Assembly: GCF_028657195.3 (NCBI RefSeq)
Contig: NZ_JANCPR020000015.1
Location: 62,001-126,000, forward strand
Reading direction: 5' to 3'
DNA length: 64,000 bases
DNA from: Streptomyces iconiensis
GTDB taxonomy: Bacteria; Actinomycetota; Actinomycetes; Streptomycetales; Streptomycetaceae
Shown: positions 54,194-64,000 of the stretch, piece after piece
Layout: every line of letters begins with the position of its first letter
Numbering within the stretch: the stretch's first letter is position 1
Notes under the pieces: generated by a model
The model's database searches: none
What the model was told of the DNA's origin: nothing
What the model saw: the letters and a program-made list of their open reading frames with translations, nothing else
Program-made: the position numbers and the translations under genes

Positions 54194-54197
<4 letters not shown>
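51744..54197 (-). CDS. Type I PKS protein KS-(no AT)-ACP
   Basis: 817 residues from ATG 54197, overlapping the previous stop by ATGA; ATG 54182 is possible. An N-terminal docking coiled coil (RIRQLMEEQLKHSRRLQARV) is followed by a KS (about 38-460) with full triad VDTACSSS (about 207), EAHGTGT and KARLGHLEAASG. The AT position (about 475-700) holds some 220 residues without GHSxG; only the post-AT linker LPTYPFQRARFWIEE remains. The ACP is FLDAGGDSFLSVLFITRI near residue 759. It must be loaded by an AT in trans. No reductive domain and no TE. Probably the last elongation step before off-loading. Confidence 0.92.
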
Positions 54198-63733
<9,536 letters not shown>

Positions 63734-63795
63734 GGAGGCGGTGTTCCTCGCGGTCGTACGACGGGACGTCGTGGGGTATGGACAGGGCGCCGGGG

Positions 63796-64000
63796 TCAGC
63801 TGGTCTCCGCCGGGTCGGGCAGCCGTTCGCACAGCGCTCCGGCGAGCGCCTTGGGCGTGCCGTAGGACCACAGGAGGGTCGGCGACAGCTTGAGTCCGAA
63901 CGCCGCCTCCAGCCGGTTGCGCAGTTCCAGGCCCATCAGGGAGTCCAGACCGAGTTCCTTGAACGGCGTCCCGTCGCGGACCTGTTCGGGGTCGAGGCGC
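63796..64000 (-). CDS. C-terminal end of an upstream PKS protein (partial, ACP)
   Basis: The last 67 residues of a minus-strand gene enter from the right edge and stop at 63796: VRDGTPFKELGLDSLMGLEL, then RNRLEAAFGLKLSPTLLWSY and CERLPDPAETS. This is a carrier domain with the phosphopantetheine Ser in GLDSLM. It ends without a docking tail or TE. The stop is 62 bp before the next PKS start, so the two are co-transcribed. Confidence 0.9.
   Translation of the reverse strand, partial: RLDPEQVRDGTPFKELGLDSLMGLELRNRLEAAFGLKLSPTLLWSYGTPKALAGALCERLPDPAETS

Overview
The window is high-GC, densely coded actinobacterial DNA, almost certainly from a Streptomyces chromosome. The reasons are strong third-position GC, many GTG starts, ATGA/GTGA stop-start overlaps, conservon-type signalling genes, and a block with an NgcEFG-like sugar importer, aconitase acnA and a second MurA. 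From memory, and not checked here, that block resembles the SCO5998-SCO6007 neighbourhood of S. coelicolor.

Layout. (1) 1-8.3 kb: glycan use. A class II aldolase and an NgcEFG-like ABC importer (minus strand) face a large secreted GH92 alpha-mannosidase (plus) across a shared 365-bp control region holding a perfect GACAACGTTGTC palindrome. (2) 8.4-18.7 kb: a GNAT enzyme, a decayed HTH/TPR regulator, then one long operon joining a nitrate-sensor-type histidine kinase and a roadblock protein (half a conservon) to a LIV-type ABC importer whose two permeases are fused. (3) 19-34 kb: two flavin hydroxylases, one with a divergent TetR regulator and three abutting 13-bp half-sites; acnA; a methyltransferase; an ECF41-type sigma/carboxymuconolactone-decarboxylase pair in which the sigma gene is frameshifted; a second ECF sigma operon; an amino-acid permease; and a fusion of an XRE HTH to MurA. 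(4) 34-36.1 kb: an Rrf2 regulator and an amidohydrolase whose upstream regions share the same operator-like sequence.

(5) 36.2-42.2 kb is a scar zone. Two complementary pieces of a minus-strand SDR gene lie 5.3 kb apart. Between them are a many-times frameshifted dihydrolipoamide acyltransferase relic, pieces of a coiled-coil/winged-helix protein, an ISL3 transposase fragment, a nitroreductase, and an intact ArsR-MFS-luciferase-like cassette with its own operator.

(6) 42.3-64 kb, running off the right edge, is a natural-product gene cluster, mostly minus strand. Transcription order is: the end of an upstream PKS (ACP); a 3179-aa PKS with modules KS-KR-ACP and KS-AT-DH-KR-ACP; a KS-ACP protein; a type II thioesterase; and a flavin reductase. 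Next come a divergent MFS exporter and a second minus-strand operon: a ThDP-dependent enzyme resembling PigD, an acyl-ACP-reductase/aminotransferase fusion resembling PigE, a discrete ACP and a FabF-like ketosynthase. In prodiginine biosynthesis PigD and PigE (with PigB) build a 1-pyrroline/pyrrole from an unsaturated acyl unit. My inference is that this cluster couples a polyketide or acyl-ACP to that amine/pyrroline chemistry. Only one acyltransferase is present for three visible ketosynthase modules. This cluster is the best candidate in the window for an undescribed system.
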